DNA of 64,000 nucleotides from Paraburkholderia sp. DHOC27 (GTDB lineage Bacteria > Pseudomonadota > Gammaproteobacteria > Burkholderiales > Burkholderiaceae), in NCBI RefSeq assembly GCF_003429005.1, contig NZ_QVQV01000004.1:186518-250517 (forward strand), in the 5' to 3' direction. The notes under the pieces are model-generated. The model was not told the DNA's origin. It was given only the letters and a program-made list of their open reading frames with translations, and made no database searches. This document shows positions 7,589 to 15,822 of this stretch, piece by piece. The translations under genes and the position numbers were made by a program. Every line of letters starts with the position of its first letter. Position 1 is the stretch's first letter.

Positions 7589-8737
7589 TCAGAGCGACTC
7601 GGTCAGCATGCGGCGGTAGTCTTCCGCGGTTGCTTCGCGCGGGTTGGTCTTGTGGCAATGGTCCGCGAGTGCGCCTTTGATCACCTTGTCGAACACGCTT
7701 TCATCCACGCCCATCTGCCGCAGCCCCGTGGGCAATCCAAGGCGCGCGGTCATGTCGAACAGGGCCTGGGCGAGATCGGCGTTTTCCGCGAGCCCCATCA
7801 CGCGACGCATGCGGGCGTAGCGATGATTGGCGACCACCGACTCCGCGCTCTCGTTGAAGCGCAACACCGCCGGCAACACGACGGCGTTGAGCGTGCCGTG
7901 ATGCAAGGACGTGCGGCCGTTCACCGGCACGCCGCCCAACGGATGCGATAGCGAATGCACGCAGCCCAGTCCCTTCTGAAACGCCATCGCGCCCTGCATG
8001 GAAGCGCTCATCATGTGCAGACGCGCGTCGCGATCGCTGCCATCGTGCGTGGCGCGCTCAATGTTGGCCCACGCGCGCTCGAGACCGTCGAGCGCGATGC
8101 CATCGGCGGGTGGATTGAACGACGATCCGAGGAAAGTTTCGATGCAGTGCGCGATGGCATCCATGCCCGTCGCGGCAGTCAGCATGGGCGGCAGGCCGAG
8201 CGTCAGGCCAGGGTCGCACAGCGCCGACTTCGGCAACAGATGCCACGAGTGGAAGCCAAGCTTGCGGCCGTCATCCAGAATCACGATCGCACCGCGCGCC
8301 ACTTCACTGCCCGTGCCTGATGTGGTGGGAATCGCGATCAGCGGGGCGACGGCGTCGGTGATCTTGCCGCTGCCGCCTTCGATGGTGGCGTACTGCGCGA
8401 GCGTCCCCGGATGCGTGGCCGCAATCGCCACGCCCTTGGCCAGATCGATCGACGAGCCGCCGCCAACCGCGATCAGCCCGTCGCATCCTTCCTCACGGTA
8501 ACGGTTCGCGGCGGCCATGACCATCGCTTCCGTCGGATTCGAAGGCGTATCGTCGAATACCGGCACGTCGCCAAGCTGTAGCGCGTCGAGCGCGCGCTGG
8601 GCAACGCCCGCCGCGACCACGCCCTTGTCGGTGACTACGAGCGGCCGCTTGATGCCAATGCGCGCGCATTCCGACGGCAGTTGTGCGAGGGCGTCGTAGC
8701 CCAGATGGATGTGGGTGAGGTAGTAGATATAGGCCAT
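7589..8737 (-). CDS. Iron-containing alcohol dehydrogenase
   Basis: NAD(P)-dependent dehydrogenase of the group III (iron-activated) alcohol dehydrogenases, 382 residues as usual. The nucleotide-binding region shows GGGSSIDLAKG near residue 95 and TTSGTGSEVARG near 140. Metal ligands are seen in GMDAIAHCIE (Asp and His near 195), in LGCVHSLSHPLGG and in SLHHGTLNAVVLP (His residues near 262 and 278). The start at 8737 (MAYIYYLTH) is the only good candidate. It precedes the thioesterase in the same direction; what alcohol or aldehyde it uses is not evident. Its leader to the right is rich in TGTCTC-like motifs on the plus strand. Confidence 0.9.
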   Translation of the reverse strand: MAYIYYLTHIHLGYDALAQLPSECARIGIKRPLVVTDKGVVAAGVAQRALDALQLGDVPVFDDTPSNPTEAMVMAAANRYREEGCDGLIAVGGGSSIDLAKGVAIAATHPGTLAQYATIEGGSGKITDAVAPLIAIPTTSGTGSEVARGAIVILDDGRKLGFHSWHLLPKSALCDPGLTLGLPPMLTAATGMDAIAHCIETFLGSSFNPPADGIALDGLERAWANIERATHDGSDRDARLHMMSASMQGAMAFQKGLGCVHSLSHPLGGVPVNGRTSLHHGTLNAVVLPAVLRFNESAESVVANHRYARMRRVMGLAENADLAQALFDMTARLGLPTGLRQMGVDESVFDKVIKGALADHCHKTNPREATAEDYRRMLTESL

Positions 8738-8959
8738 GTCAGAATCGTCGTCCGGATGATGGGGATGGGTGCGCCGCTACGCCAGATTCGCGGGCGGGGC
8801 TGTGGTATTTGTCTCGTGGATGTACTGTGTGTCTGTCTCTGTGTAGTTATCTCTGTGCGTTTGTCTCTATGTAATTGTCTGTCGTCTCCTGCGTGCTCCA
8901 CGCGCCCGTGTTTTCAAGACACGCTGCATTCTGCCTGCCAGCGCGCAGTCCCCATCTCA

Positions 8960-9490
8960 TTATTGTCCGGGCCGTTCGACGTACTCGAAAGGCAGGCCCC
9001 GGCGACGCATCCATTCGGCCACCGCGCGCCCTGTTCCCGCGCGCCACGGACGCAGTTTGGCCGGCTCGACGAGCCGATACTCGAGCAGTTCCGGCGACAG
9101 CGCGATCGTGCCGTTGGCGCGCACGTGATAGGCAATGATCAGCTCGTTCTTGCGGATAAATTCGTAGACGCCGACCAACTCGACGCTCTCGGCGCGCAGC
9201 GACGTTTCCTCGAGCACTTCACGCGCAATGCCCTCTTCAGGCGTTTCACCGTTCTCCAGAAAACCAGTGATCAGCGCAAACATGCCCTCCGGCCAGGCGG
9301 CGTTGCGCGCGAGCAGGATCTTGCCCTCGTATTCGACGATAGCCGCGACGACGGCCAGCGGATTGTTCCAATGCACATAACCACAGGTTGTATCAGGGCA
9401 GCTCTGACGGACGCGCCCGCCTTCATGTTCAGGATCGGCACGCTGGACAAGCGGCGTGGCGCAGCGGGGACAAAAACGATGGTCACTCAT
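8960..9490 (-). CDS. Nudix hydrolase with N-terminal zinc ribbon
   Basis: Predicted cytoplasmic pyrophosphohydrolase of 176 residues, resembling a shortened NADH pyrophosphatase. A zinc ribbon opens the protein (FCPRCATPL, then CPDTTCGYVHWNNP), followed by the Nudix box GFLENGETPEEGIAREVLEE near residues 77-96, with the catalytic REVLEE core intact. The substrate, perhaps NADH, NAD-capped RNA or another nucleoside diphosphate derivative, cannot be decided. The start at 9490 (MSDHRFCP) puts the zinc ribbon at the N-terminus. No Shine-Dalgarno is visible because four copies of a 10-bp repeat lie 8-47 bases upstream. It lies 94 bases downstream of ltaE, same strand. Confidence 0.88.
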   Translation of the reverse strand: MSDHRFCPRCATPLVQRADPEHEGGRVRQSCPDTTCGYVHWNNPLAVVAAIVEYEGKILLARNAAWPEGMFALITGFLENGETPEEGIAREVLEETSLRAESVELVGVYEFIRKNELIIAYHVRANGTIALSPELLEYRLVEPAKLRPWRAGTGRAVAEWMRRRGLPFEYVERPGQ

Positions 9491-9497
9491 GGGTGGG

Positions 9498-9537
9498 TGT
9501 TGTCTCTTGTTGTCTCTTGTTGTCTCTTGTTGTCTCT
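9498..9537. repeat. Tandem 10-bp repeat TGTTGTCTCT, four copies, in the Nudix gene leader
   Basis: Four perfect 10-base units lie in the gap between the ltaE stop (9585) and the Nudix start (9490). The ribosome-binding region of the Nudix gene is made almost wholly of this repeat. Confidence 0.95.
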
Positions 9538-9584
9538 CGATCTCGGATTTGCGGAGCTGCTGCGGTGTTTCCGCGCAGCTGCGT

Positions 9585-10637
9585 TTATTTGCCGACCGGT
9601 GCAACGGACGCCGCGCACAATTCGCGGACTTCGGCGGCAAAGCGCTCCACCGTTTCCGCTTGCGTGTCCCACGCGCACATCAAGCGACAGCCGCCCGCAC
9701 CGATGAACTCGTAGAACTTCCAGCCGCGCCCGCGCATCGCCTTGGCGACCTGCGTGGGCAGTTGCGCGAAGACCGCGTTGGATTCCGTGGGAAACATGAT
9801 GCTGACGCCTGCTATCGCGGCGAGGCGCGCTTCGAGCAGCTTCGCCATCGCGTTGGCGTGACGCGCATTGCGCAGCCACACGTCGCCGTCCAGCAGACCG
9901 AGCCACGGCGCGGAGATAAACCGCATTTTCGACGCCAGTTGACCCGCCTGTTTGAGCCGATAGGCGAAATCATCGGCAAGCGCGCGGTCGAAAAACACCA
10001 CGGCCTCGCCTACCGGCAATCCATTTTTCGTTCCGCCAAAACACAGTACATCGACGCCAGCACGCCACGTGATTTCGGACGGATGCACGTCCAATGCGGC
10101 CACCGCGTTGGCGAAACGGGCGCCGTCCATGTGCACCTTCAGATGGCGGCGCTTGGCGATCGCCGCGATTGCGCGCACCTCCTCGACGCTATACACGGTG
10201 CCCACTTCCGTTGACTGCGTCAGCGTGACGACCTTTGGCTTCGGATAGTGGATATCCGCGCGGCGGGTGACGACGGCCTCGATGGCATCGGGCGTCAGTT
10301 TTCCGCCGATCCCCGGCGCAGTCAGCAGTTTCGAGCCGTTCGAGAAGAATTCTGGGCCGCCGCACTCGTCGGTTTCGATATGCGCGAGCTCGTGGCAGAT
10401 CACGGAGTGGTACGACTGACACAGCGACGCGAGCGCCAGCGAATTGGCCGCGGTGCCATTGAATACGAAGAACACTTCGCAGTCGGTCTGGAACAGATCG
10501 CGCAGGCGGTCGCACACCTGCTGGGTCCACGAGTCATCGCCGTACGCGGGTTCGTGGCCGCTATTGTTGGCGGCGATCAGCGCGTCGAGCGCCTCGGGAC
10601 AGATACCGGCGTAGTTATCGGACGCGAAATGTTGCAT
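9585..10637 (-). CDS. ltaE: Low-specificity L-threonine / L-allo-threonine aldolase
   Basis: PLP-dependent fold-type I aldolase that cleaves threonine or allo-threonine to glycine and acetaldehyde. The 350-residue protein opens with FASDNYAGICPEAL, contains HMDGARFANA at the cofactor pocket and FGGTKNGLP, where the Lys forms the Schiff base with PLP. Length and motif order match the family. The ATG at 10637 is well placed. A promoter is expected between it and the hairpin terminator at 10743-10780, which separates it from alaS. Confidence 0.92.
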   Translation of the reverse strand: MQHFASDNYAGICPEALDALIAANNSGHEPAYGDDSWTQQVCDRLRDLFQTDCEVFFVFNGTAANSLALASLCQSYHSVICHELAHIETDECGGPEFFSNGSKLLTAPGIGGKLTPDAIEAVVTRRADIHYPKPKVVTLTQSTEVGTVYSVEEVRAIAAIAKRRHLKVHMDGARFANAVAALDVHPSEITWRAGVDVLCFGGTKNGLPVGEAVVFFDRALADDFAYRLKQAGQLASKMRFISAPWLGLLDGDVWLRNARHANAMAKLLEARLAAIAGVSIMFPTESNAVFAQLPTQVAKAMRGRGWKFYEFIGAGGCRLMCAWDTQAETVERFAAEVRELCAASVAPVGK

Positions 10638-10742
10638 GGCGAGCGGCGCACCCGGTCGAGGACGCGCGGAGGTGGCGGGAAAGCGGTCATTTTAGAGCGG
10701 GCGCACGATTTTGTTTGGGTTTGCATTTCGACGCCCCAAATG

Positions 10743-10780
10743 CAAAAGAGCCACGGGATGCGATCCGCGCGGCTCTTTTT
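10743..10780 (-). terminator. Rho-independent terminator downstream of alaS
   Basis: AAAAGAGCC (10744-10752) pairs with GGCTCTTTT (10771-10779), with an inner GGAT/ATCC pairing. A/T tracts on both sides allow it to act in either direction. It lies about 155 bases beyond the leftward alaS stop and before the ltaE start. Confidence 0.8.
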
Positions 10781-10935
10781 GCTGATGTGATGCTTTGGGC
10801 GTTCGTGGCGGTCGTGATGCTTGTGACGCTTAAGACGGCGGCGATGATGGCGACGATAGCGACGCTCTCAGCCTTTTTGACGCTGGTGACAGTTCTGCGT
10901 CAAGGCGCCCGCAACGGAACGCCCTGACCGGTCAA

Positions 10936-13560
10936 TTACAGTTGCGCTTCGACCCAGCCCTTCACGCCTGCCAATGCCGCCGGCAGGTTGGCCGGCTCGG
11001 TACCGCCCGCCTGCGCCATGTCGGGACGGCCACCGCCCTTGCCACCCACCTGCTGGGCGACGAAGTTGACGAGCTCACCCGCCTTGACCTTCTTGCTGGC
11101 GTCCGGCGTGACACCGGCGATCAGGCTGACCTTGCCGCCTTCCACCGACGCCAGCACAATGGCCGCGCTCTTCAGCTTGTCCTTGAGCTTGTCGACGGTT
11201 TCGCGCAGGGTCTTCACATCCGCGCCGTCGAGCGTGGCCGCCAGCACGTGCACACCGGCTACGTCGATGGCCTGGCCGGCCAGTTCGTCGCCCTGGCTGG
11301 ACGCCATCTTCGACTTGAGCGCGCCGAGTTCCTTTTCAAGCGCCTTCACCTGGTCCTGCACCTGCACGATGCGTTGCGTCAGTTCCGCAGGCTGTGCCTT
11401 CAGTGCGGCCGCTGCCGCGTTGATGCGCGCGTCGAGTTCCTGCACATAGCGCACGGCGTTGTCGCCGGTAATGGCTTCCACGCGGCGAATGCCCGCAGCG
11501 ACGCCGCCTTCCATCACGATCTTGAAGAAACCGATGTCACCCGTGCGATGCACGTGCGTGCCGCCGCACAGTTCGCGCGAAAAGCCGAGATCGAGCACGC
11601 GCACTTCGTCGCCGTACTTCTCGCCGAACAGCGCCATTGCGCCACCCTTCACCGCTTCGTCGAACGGCATCACGCGCACCACACCCGGCGCATTCGCGAG
11701 AATTTCCGCGTTGACGATGGCCTCGACCTGACGGATCTGCTCGTCGTTCATGGGCGCGTTGTGCGCGAAGTCGAAGCGGGTCTTTTCCGCATCGACCAGC
11801 GAGCCTTTCTGCTGCACGTGCGTACCGAGGACTTCACGCAAGGCCTTGTGCATCAGGTGAGTGGCCGAGTGATTGCGGGCCGTGCGGGCGCGACGCACCG
11901 CGTCGATCTCCGCCTTGACCACGTCGCCCACTTTCAGCGTGCCCTGCTCCAGGGTGCCGTGATGGCCCACCACGTCAGCCTGAACCTTCAGCGTGTCCGC
12001 GACAGCGAAGCGCACGCTCGCGTTGGCCAGCAGACCCTGATCGCCGACCTGGCCGCCCGATTCCGCATAAAACGGCGTGTGATCCAGCACCACCACCGCT
12101 TGCTGCCCCTGTGCGACTTCCTGCACCGAAGCGCCATCCACGTACAGGGCGATGACCTTCGCGTCGTCGAAGACGATTTCTTCGTAGCCGTGGAAGGTGG
12201 TCTTGGCACCCGCGTATTCGAGGCCCTGGGCCATCTTGAACTTGCCGGCCGCGCGAGCCTGATCGCGCTGACGTGCCATCGCTTCGTCGAAGGCCGCTTC
12301 GTCGACCGTCACTTCGCGCTCACGGCATACGTCTGCCGTCAGATCCAGCGGGAAACCGTAGGTGTCGTGCAGCTTGAACGCGAGTTCGCCGTCGAGCGTC
12401 TTGCCGCCCTTCGCGTCGAGATCGGCCAGCGCGCTGTCGAGAATGGACATGCCGTGCTCGATGGTCTCGAAGAAGCGCTCTTCTTCCTGACGCAGCACGT
12501 CGGTCACGCGTTGCTCGGCTTCCTTCAGCTCCGGATAGGCGCTGCCCATCTCCGCGACCAGATCGGCCACCAGACGATGGAAGAACGAACCCTTCTTGCC
12601 CAGTTTGTAGCCGTGCCGGATAGCCCGGCGCACGATACGGCGCAGCACGTAGCCACGGCCTTCGTTGCCCGGAATCACGCCGTCCACGATCAGGAACGAG
12701 CAAGCCCGGATGTGATCGGCGATCACCTTCAGCGAGTTGTTGGTCAGGTCGGCCACGCCCGTTTCGCGGCCGGCCGCCTTGATCAAGGCCTGGAAAAGGT
12801 CGATCTCATAGTTGCTGTGCACGTGCTGCAACACGGCGGCGACGCGCTCCAGACCCATGCCGGTATCCACGCACTGCTTGGGCAGAGGCGTCATGTTGCC
12901 CTGCGCGTCGCGGCTGAACTGCATGAACACGAGATTCCAGATCTCGATGTAACGGTCGCCGTCTTCTTCCGGCGATCCCGGCGGGCCACCCCACACTTCC
13001 GGGCCGTGATCGTAGAAAATCTCCGAGCAGGGACCGCACGGACCGACGTCCGCCATTTGCCAGAAGTTGTCCGAGGCGTAACGCGCACCCTTGTTGTCGC
13101 CAATACGGATGATGCGTTCGGTGGGCACACCCACTTCCTTCGCCCAGATGTCGTATGCCTCGTCGTCTTCGTGATAGACCGTGACCCACAGCTTCTCTTT
13201 CGGCAAGTGGTAGACGCTCGTCAGCAGTTCCCACGCGTAGTGGATCGCGTCGCGCTTGAAGTAGTCGCCGAACGAGAAGTTGCCAAGCATCTCGAAGAAC
13301 GTATGGTGGCGCGCGGTGTAGCCGACGTTCTCCAGATCGTTGTGCTTGCCGCCTGCGCGCACGCTGCGCTGCGCCGTCGTGGCACGTGAATACGGACGCG
13401 ATTCCGCGCCGAGAAACACGTCTTTGAACTGCACCATGCCCGAATTGGTGAACAGCAGCGTGGGGTCGTTGCCGGGCACGAGGCTCGACGAGCGAACGAT
13501 CGTGTGGCCCTTCGATTCGAAGAACTTGAGGAATTTCTCGCGGATTTCGGCGGCTTTCAT
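10936..13560 (-). CDS. alaS: Alanine--tRNA ligase
   Basis: Class II synthetase that charges tRNA-Ala and edits mischarged Ser/Gly. The start at 13560 (MKAAEIREKFLKFFESKGH) gives 874 residues, as in other alaS products; the open frame extends further but without homology. The catalytic domain shows LFTNSGMVQFKDVFLG, GRGYVLRRIVRRAIRHG and the GPCGPCSEIFYD stretch. The editing domain carries NHSATHLMHKAL and FSRELCGGTHVHRTGDIG, with the metal-binding His and Cys residues. The C-terminal oligomerisation domain has GGGRPDMAQAGG. It is transcribed alone, divergently from the CoA transferase gene, and ends at a hairpin terminator. Confidence 0.98.
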   Translation of the reverse strand: MKAAEIREKFLKFFESKGHTIVRSSSLVPGNDPTLLFTNSGMVQFKDVFLGAESRPYSRATTAQRSVRAGGKHNDLENVGYTARHHTFFEMLGNFSFGDYFKRDAIHYAWELLTSVYHLPKEKLWVTVYHEDDEAYDIWAKEVGVPTERIIRIGDNKGARYASDNFWQMADVGPCGPCSEIFYDHGPEVWGGPPGSPEEDGDRYIEIWNLVFMQFSRDAQGNMTPLPKQCVDTGMGLERVAAVLQHVHSNYEIDLFQALIKAAGRETGVADLTNNSLKVIADHIRACSFLIVDGVIPGNEGRGYVLRRIVRRAIRHGYKLGKKGSFFHRLVADLVAEMGSAYPELKEAEQRVTDVLRQEEERFFETIEHGMSILDSALADLDAKGGKTLDGELAFKLHDTYGFPLDLTADVCREREVTVDEAAFDEAMARQRDQARAAGKFKMAQGLEYAGAKTTFHGYEEIVFDDAKVIALYVDGASVQEVAQGQQAVVVLDHTPFYAESGGQVGDQGLLANASVRFAVADTLKVQADVVGHHGTLEQGTLKVGDVVKAEIDAVRRARTARNHSATHLMHKALREVLGTHVQQKGSLVDAEKTRFDFAHNAPMNDEQIRQVEAIVNAEILANAPGVVRVMPFDEAVKGGAMALFGEKYGDEVRVLDLGFSRELCGGTHVHRTGDIGFFKIVMEGGVAAGIRRVEAITGDNAVRYVQELDARINAAAAALKAQPAELTQRIVQVQDQVKALEKELGALKSKMASSQGDELAGQAIDVAGVHVLAATLDGADVKTLRETVDKLKDKLKSAAIVLASVEGGKVSLIAGVTPDASKKVKAGELVNFVAQQVGGKGGGRPDMAQAGGTEPANLPAALAGVKGWVEAQL

Positions 13561-13929
13561 AGCGTACTGGGGACGGTCCTGGCAGGATCTGGCGACATTC
13601 GAGGGGGACACCCAGGATGCGCCAACCGGATATTGCTTAAACGACTGATTATACGGGATCGGCGCTCGCACGCGAGGGCGCGGCGCGCCCTTTGCGCGGG
13701 ACTGGCCATCCGGCCAGGGTGCGGGCTGACCCGCCATACCGGGCCGGTGCGCGAGTCAGGGCATTGGCGCGCGATCCGGCCTATGCCGTTCGGCCGAATG
13801 GGCCGGTGCGCGGGAATCGCTTAAGATTCCGGACATCGACGCTGTCTCACAGCGCACCACCACTGCGCGGCTCAACCCGCTGGCCATGCGTGCCGCGGCG
13901 CCGCGCCATCAAGGAGACATTGGAACGAC
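13561..13929. other. Divergent intergenic region between alaS and the CoA transferase gene
   Basis: About 369 gene-free bases that should contain both outward promoters. A 13-base direct repeat, GGGCCGGTGCGCG, occurs at 13741-13753 and 13800-13812. A GGAGA site at about 13912 precedes the rightward gene. No convincing small gene or structured RNA is seen. Confidence 0.6.
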
Positions 13930-15150
13930 ATGGGCGCTCTCAGTCATATCCGCGTGCTGGATCTCACCCGCGTGCTCGCCGGCCCGTGGTGCGCGCAGAC
14001 CCTCGCCGACTTCGGCGCGGACGTCATCAAGATCGAACGCCCGAGCGTCGGCGACGACACCCGTCATTGGGGGCCGCCGTACCTGAAAACGCCCGAAGGC
14101 AGCGACACGCGCGAGGCTGCGTACTACCTTGCGGCCAACCGCAACAAGCGTTCGGTGACCGTGGATATCGCCACGCCGGAAGGTCAACGGATCATTCGCG
14201 AACTCGCGGCCCAGAGCGACGTGGTGCTGGAGAACTACAAGGTCGGCCAGCTTGCGAAGTATGGGCTCGACTATGAATCGCTCAAAGAAGTGAAGCCCGA
14301 CATCATCTACTGCTCGGTGACGGGCTTCGGTCAGACGGGACCGTATGCGCAGCGGGCCGGCTACGACTTCATCGTGCAGGGCATCGGCGGGTTCATGAGC
14401 ATCACGGGTGAGCGCGACGGTCAGCCTGGCGGTGGTCCGCAAAAGGCGGGCGTGGCGATCGCCGACCTGATGACCGGCATGTACTCGACGGTTGCCGTGC
14501 TTACTGCGCTCGCCCACCGCGACCGCTCGGGCGAAGGTCAGTACATCGACATGGCGCTGCTCGACGTGCAGGTGGCCATGCTCGCCAACATGAATTCGAA
14601 TTTCCTCGCAAGCGGCCAGCCGCCCGCGCGCTGGGGTAACGCGCACCCGAACATCGTGCCGTACCAGACCTTCCAGACCAGCGACGGCTGGATCATCGTC
14701 GCGGTCGGCAACGACGGACAGTTCCGCAAGTTCGTCGAAGCGGGCCAGCGGCCGGAGCTCGCCAACGACGAACGCTTCGCGACCAATCCGGCGCGCGTGC
14801 GTAACCGCGACACGCTGGTGCCCATTCTCACGGAAATGGTTCGCACGCTCGGCAAACACGAATGGATCGCGGCGCTCGAGGCGGCGGGCGTGCCGTGCGG
14901 GCCGATCAACGATCTGGCCGAGGTGTTCGAGAACGAGCAGGTGCTGGCGCGTGGCATGCGGGTGGACTTGCCGCATCCGTCGGGCGGCACGGTGAAGCTG
15001 GTGCGCAATCCCATCAACATGAGTGGGACGCCGCCGCAGGCGCTCTCTCATCCGCCCACGCTGGGCGAGCATACCGAGGCGGTGATGCGCGAAGTGCTGG
15101 GTTACGACGAGGAGCGGATTGCGGCGTTGCGGGCGCAATCGGTTATTTGA
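13930..15150 (+). CDS. CaiB/BaiF family (class III) CoA transferase
   Basis: Cytoplasmic enzyme moving CoA between carboxylic acids through an aspartyl-CoA intermediate; 406 residues, standard for the formyl-CoA transferase-like family. Conserved parts include the N-terminal VLDLTRVLAGPWCAQ, NRNKRSVTVDIATPEGQ, VTGFGQTGPYAQRAGYDFIVQG, and GVAIADLMTGMYST, where the Asp is the expected nucleophile. C-terminal RGMRVDLPHPSGGTVKLVRNP is typical. The start follows a GGAGA site. It stands alone; its stop overlaps the convergent hydrolase gene by eight bases. The substrate is not determinable; annotated relatives are often called succinyl-CoA or L-carnitine transferases without proof. Confidence 0.9.
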   Translation: MGALSHIRVLDLTRVLAGPWCAQTLADFGADVIKIERPSVGDDTRHWGPPYLKTPEGSDTREAAYYLAANRNKRSVTVDIATPEGQRIIRELAAQSDVVLENYKVGQLAKYGLDYESLKEVKPDIIYCSVTGFGQTGPYAQRAGYDFIVQGIGGFMSITGERDGQPGGGPQKAGVAIADLMTGMYSTVAVLTALAHRDRSGEGQYIDMALLDVQVAMLANMNSNFLASGQPPARWGNAHPNIVPYQTFQTSDGWIIVAVGNDGQFRKFVEAGQRPELANDERFATNPARVRNRDTLVPILTEMVRTLGKHEWIAALEAAGVPCGPINDLAEVFENEQVLARGMRVDLPHPSGGTVKLVRNPINMSGTPPQALSHPPTLGEHTEAVMREVLGYDEERIAALRAQSVI

Positions 15151-15703
15151 GGGGTGGTTGTCCCAGCGACGCCAGCCAACGCTGGCCTTCGTCCCAATCG
15201 CCCAGTCCACTGTCCGCGTTGATATGCCCGCGGGCACCGATCTCGTGCCACTGGCTGCCCCACGCCTTTGCGCAGCGCTGCGCAAAGGCCACACCGCCAT
15301 AAGGATCGTCGGTACTGGCCACCACGATGCTGGCGAACGGCAAGGCAACCATCGGCACTGACTCGGAGCCTGAAGCATCAGGTGGAAAGCCTGGCCCATC
15401 GGGGTCAGGCAGCGCCACCAGCAGCGCGCCCGTCACATTCCTGAGCGTCTCGGGCGCCGCGTATTGGGCAGCCCAAAACGCCACCGTCAGGCAGCCGAGA
15501 CTATGCGCTGCCAGCAATACCGGCCGCTGCGAAGCGCGAACCGAGGCATCGAGCGTGCGGCACCAGGCGTCGCGCACGGGATGATCCCAGTCGGGCATGG
15601 GTACGCGCCGGAATCCGGGGTGCAGGGATTCCCAGCGCGTCTGCCAATGGCCGGCGCCCGAGTTCATGTAACCCGGCAGTATCAAGACCTGCTGTTCGAG
15701 CAT
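15143..15703 (-). CDS. RBBP9/YdeN family alpha/beta hydrolase
   Basis: Small serine hydrolase of 186 residues. The start at 15703 gives MLEQQVLILPGYMNSGAGHWQ, the family's N-terminal pattern. The nucleophile elbow AHSLGC near residue 80, an acid residue in ASTDDPY and a late His in GARGHINADSGLGDW complete the catalytic triad. Natural substrate is unknown for bacterial members. The 3' end overlaps the CoA transferase stop by eight bases tail-to-tail, so neither gene has room for its own terminator. No obvious functional link to its neighbours. Confidence 0.88.
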   Translation of the reverse strand: MLEQQVLILPGYMNSGAGHWQTRWESLHPGFRRVPMPDWDHPVRDAWCRTLDASVRASQRPVLLAAHSLGCLTVAFWAAQYAAPETLRNVTGALLVALPDPDGPGFPPDASGSESVPMVALPFASIVVASTDDPYGGVAFAQRCAKAWGSQWHEIGARGHINADSGLGDWDEGQRWLASLGQPPLK

Positions 15704-15822
15704 CGTGCCTCTCCGTGACGTTGTGAGCCTGCCCGGCGACTCTCCGCATCTGCCCGATCGGCGAGTGCAGCGTTCAACCGCGCTGCTACATGTCAACGCA
15801 GACGCCCGGGCAGATCAGCCGC

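Noticed and set aside
10942..13389. 815-codon plus-strand frame opposite alaS
   Set aside because: Antisense shadow of a fully conserved housekeeping gene; composition is Arg/His/Val-rich, typical of reverse-strand frames in GC-rich genes.
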